Shown here one piece after another: positions 23,563 to 23,589 of a stretch of 23,589 nucleotides of DNA. The translations under genes were made by a program, and so were the position numbers. Numbering within the stretch: the stretch's first letter is position 1; each line of letters starts with the position of its first letter. The stretch covers positions 1 through 23,589 of the forward strand of contig DASQHM010000141.1 of the NCBI GenBank assembly GCA_035632095.1, read 5' to 3'. The DNA is from DASQHM01 sp035632095 (lineage in GTDB: Bacteria > Pseudomonadota > Alphaproteobacteria > Ferrovibrionales > Ferrovibrionaceae). The notes under the pieces were generated by a model. It did no database searches, was not told where the DNA came from, and saw only the letters and a program-made list of their open reading frames with translations.

Positions 23563-23589
23563 TTACCGGCGGTTGTTCATCGGCACGTA
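23563..23589 (-). CDS. Possible C-terminal end of a convergent gene (cut by window edge)
   Basis: Read leftwards from the edge, eight codons (YVPMNNRR) precede a TAA at 23565-23563. Citrate synthase (gltA) often lies next to lpxB in alphaproteobacteria, and some members end in a similar YVP...R tail. Nine codons cannot prove this. The only other support is that the palindromic repeat would sit between two convergent genes. Confidence 0.25.
   Translation of the reverse strand, partial: YVPMNNRR

Overview
The window is about 23.6 kb of GC-rich chromosomal DNA from an alphaproteobacterium. The evidence is the continuous translation / isoprenoid / envelope cluster rpsB-tsf-pyrH-frr-uppS-cdsA-dxr-rseP-bamA-skp-lpxD-fabZ-lpxA-lpxI-lpxB, the use of LpxI instead of LpxH, and an E. 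coli-like dnaE just upstream. A class III cyclase joined to a TolB-like domain and TPRs also fits Rhizobiales- or Rhodospirillales-type genomes. The sequence alone does not settle the order or genus.

Left part (1-8311), accessory-looking and loosely packed. It holds the start of a minus-strand lipoprotein gene cut by the window edge, with its own promoter and palindrome, and a divergent metallo-beta-lactamase-fold hydrolase. Next is an AT-rich island (about 31% GC by hand count) ahead of a 56-residue histidine-rich small protein that I do not recognise. Then come dnaE, a possible 14-codon leader ORF coupled to a three-domain adenylate/guanylate cyclase, and a secreted PEBP (YbhB/YbcL) family protein closed by a strong hairpin terminator. 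The 374 bases before rpsB hold a LexA-like direct repeat, an exact 13-bp tandem repeat, a good -35/-10 promoter and a potentially structured leader.

Right part (8312-22946), one dense plus-strand gene train. Ribosomal protein S2 and EF-Ts, UMP kinase and ribosome recycling factor are followed by undecaprenyl-PP synthase, CDP-diglyceride synthase and DXP reductoisomerase. After these come the site-2 protease RseP, the outer-membrane assembly protein BamA and the periplasmic chaperone Skp, then five genes for lipid A or fatty acid synthesis. Most junctions after frr are overlaps or gaps of 0-4 bases, which suggests translational coupling. The train links translation capacity to production of the lipid carrier, phospholipid, lipid A and outer-membrane proteins. 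Neighbouring BamA and Skp both carry long Pro/Ala-rich linkers after the signal peptide, and each linker is encoded by short tandem DNA repeats.

End (22947-23589). A glyoxalase I gene follows lpxB, then an intergenic palindromic repeat. The last nine codons of a convergent minus-strand gene may be present at the edge.

Most of the window is well-conserved housekeeping sequence. I found no CRISPR array, transposase, tRNA, rRNA, prophage or defence system. The least explained items are the AT-rich island with its histidine-rich small protein, the possible cyclase leader peptide, the repeats upstream of rpsB, and the repeat-encoded linkers in BamA and Skp.
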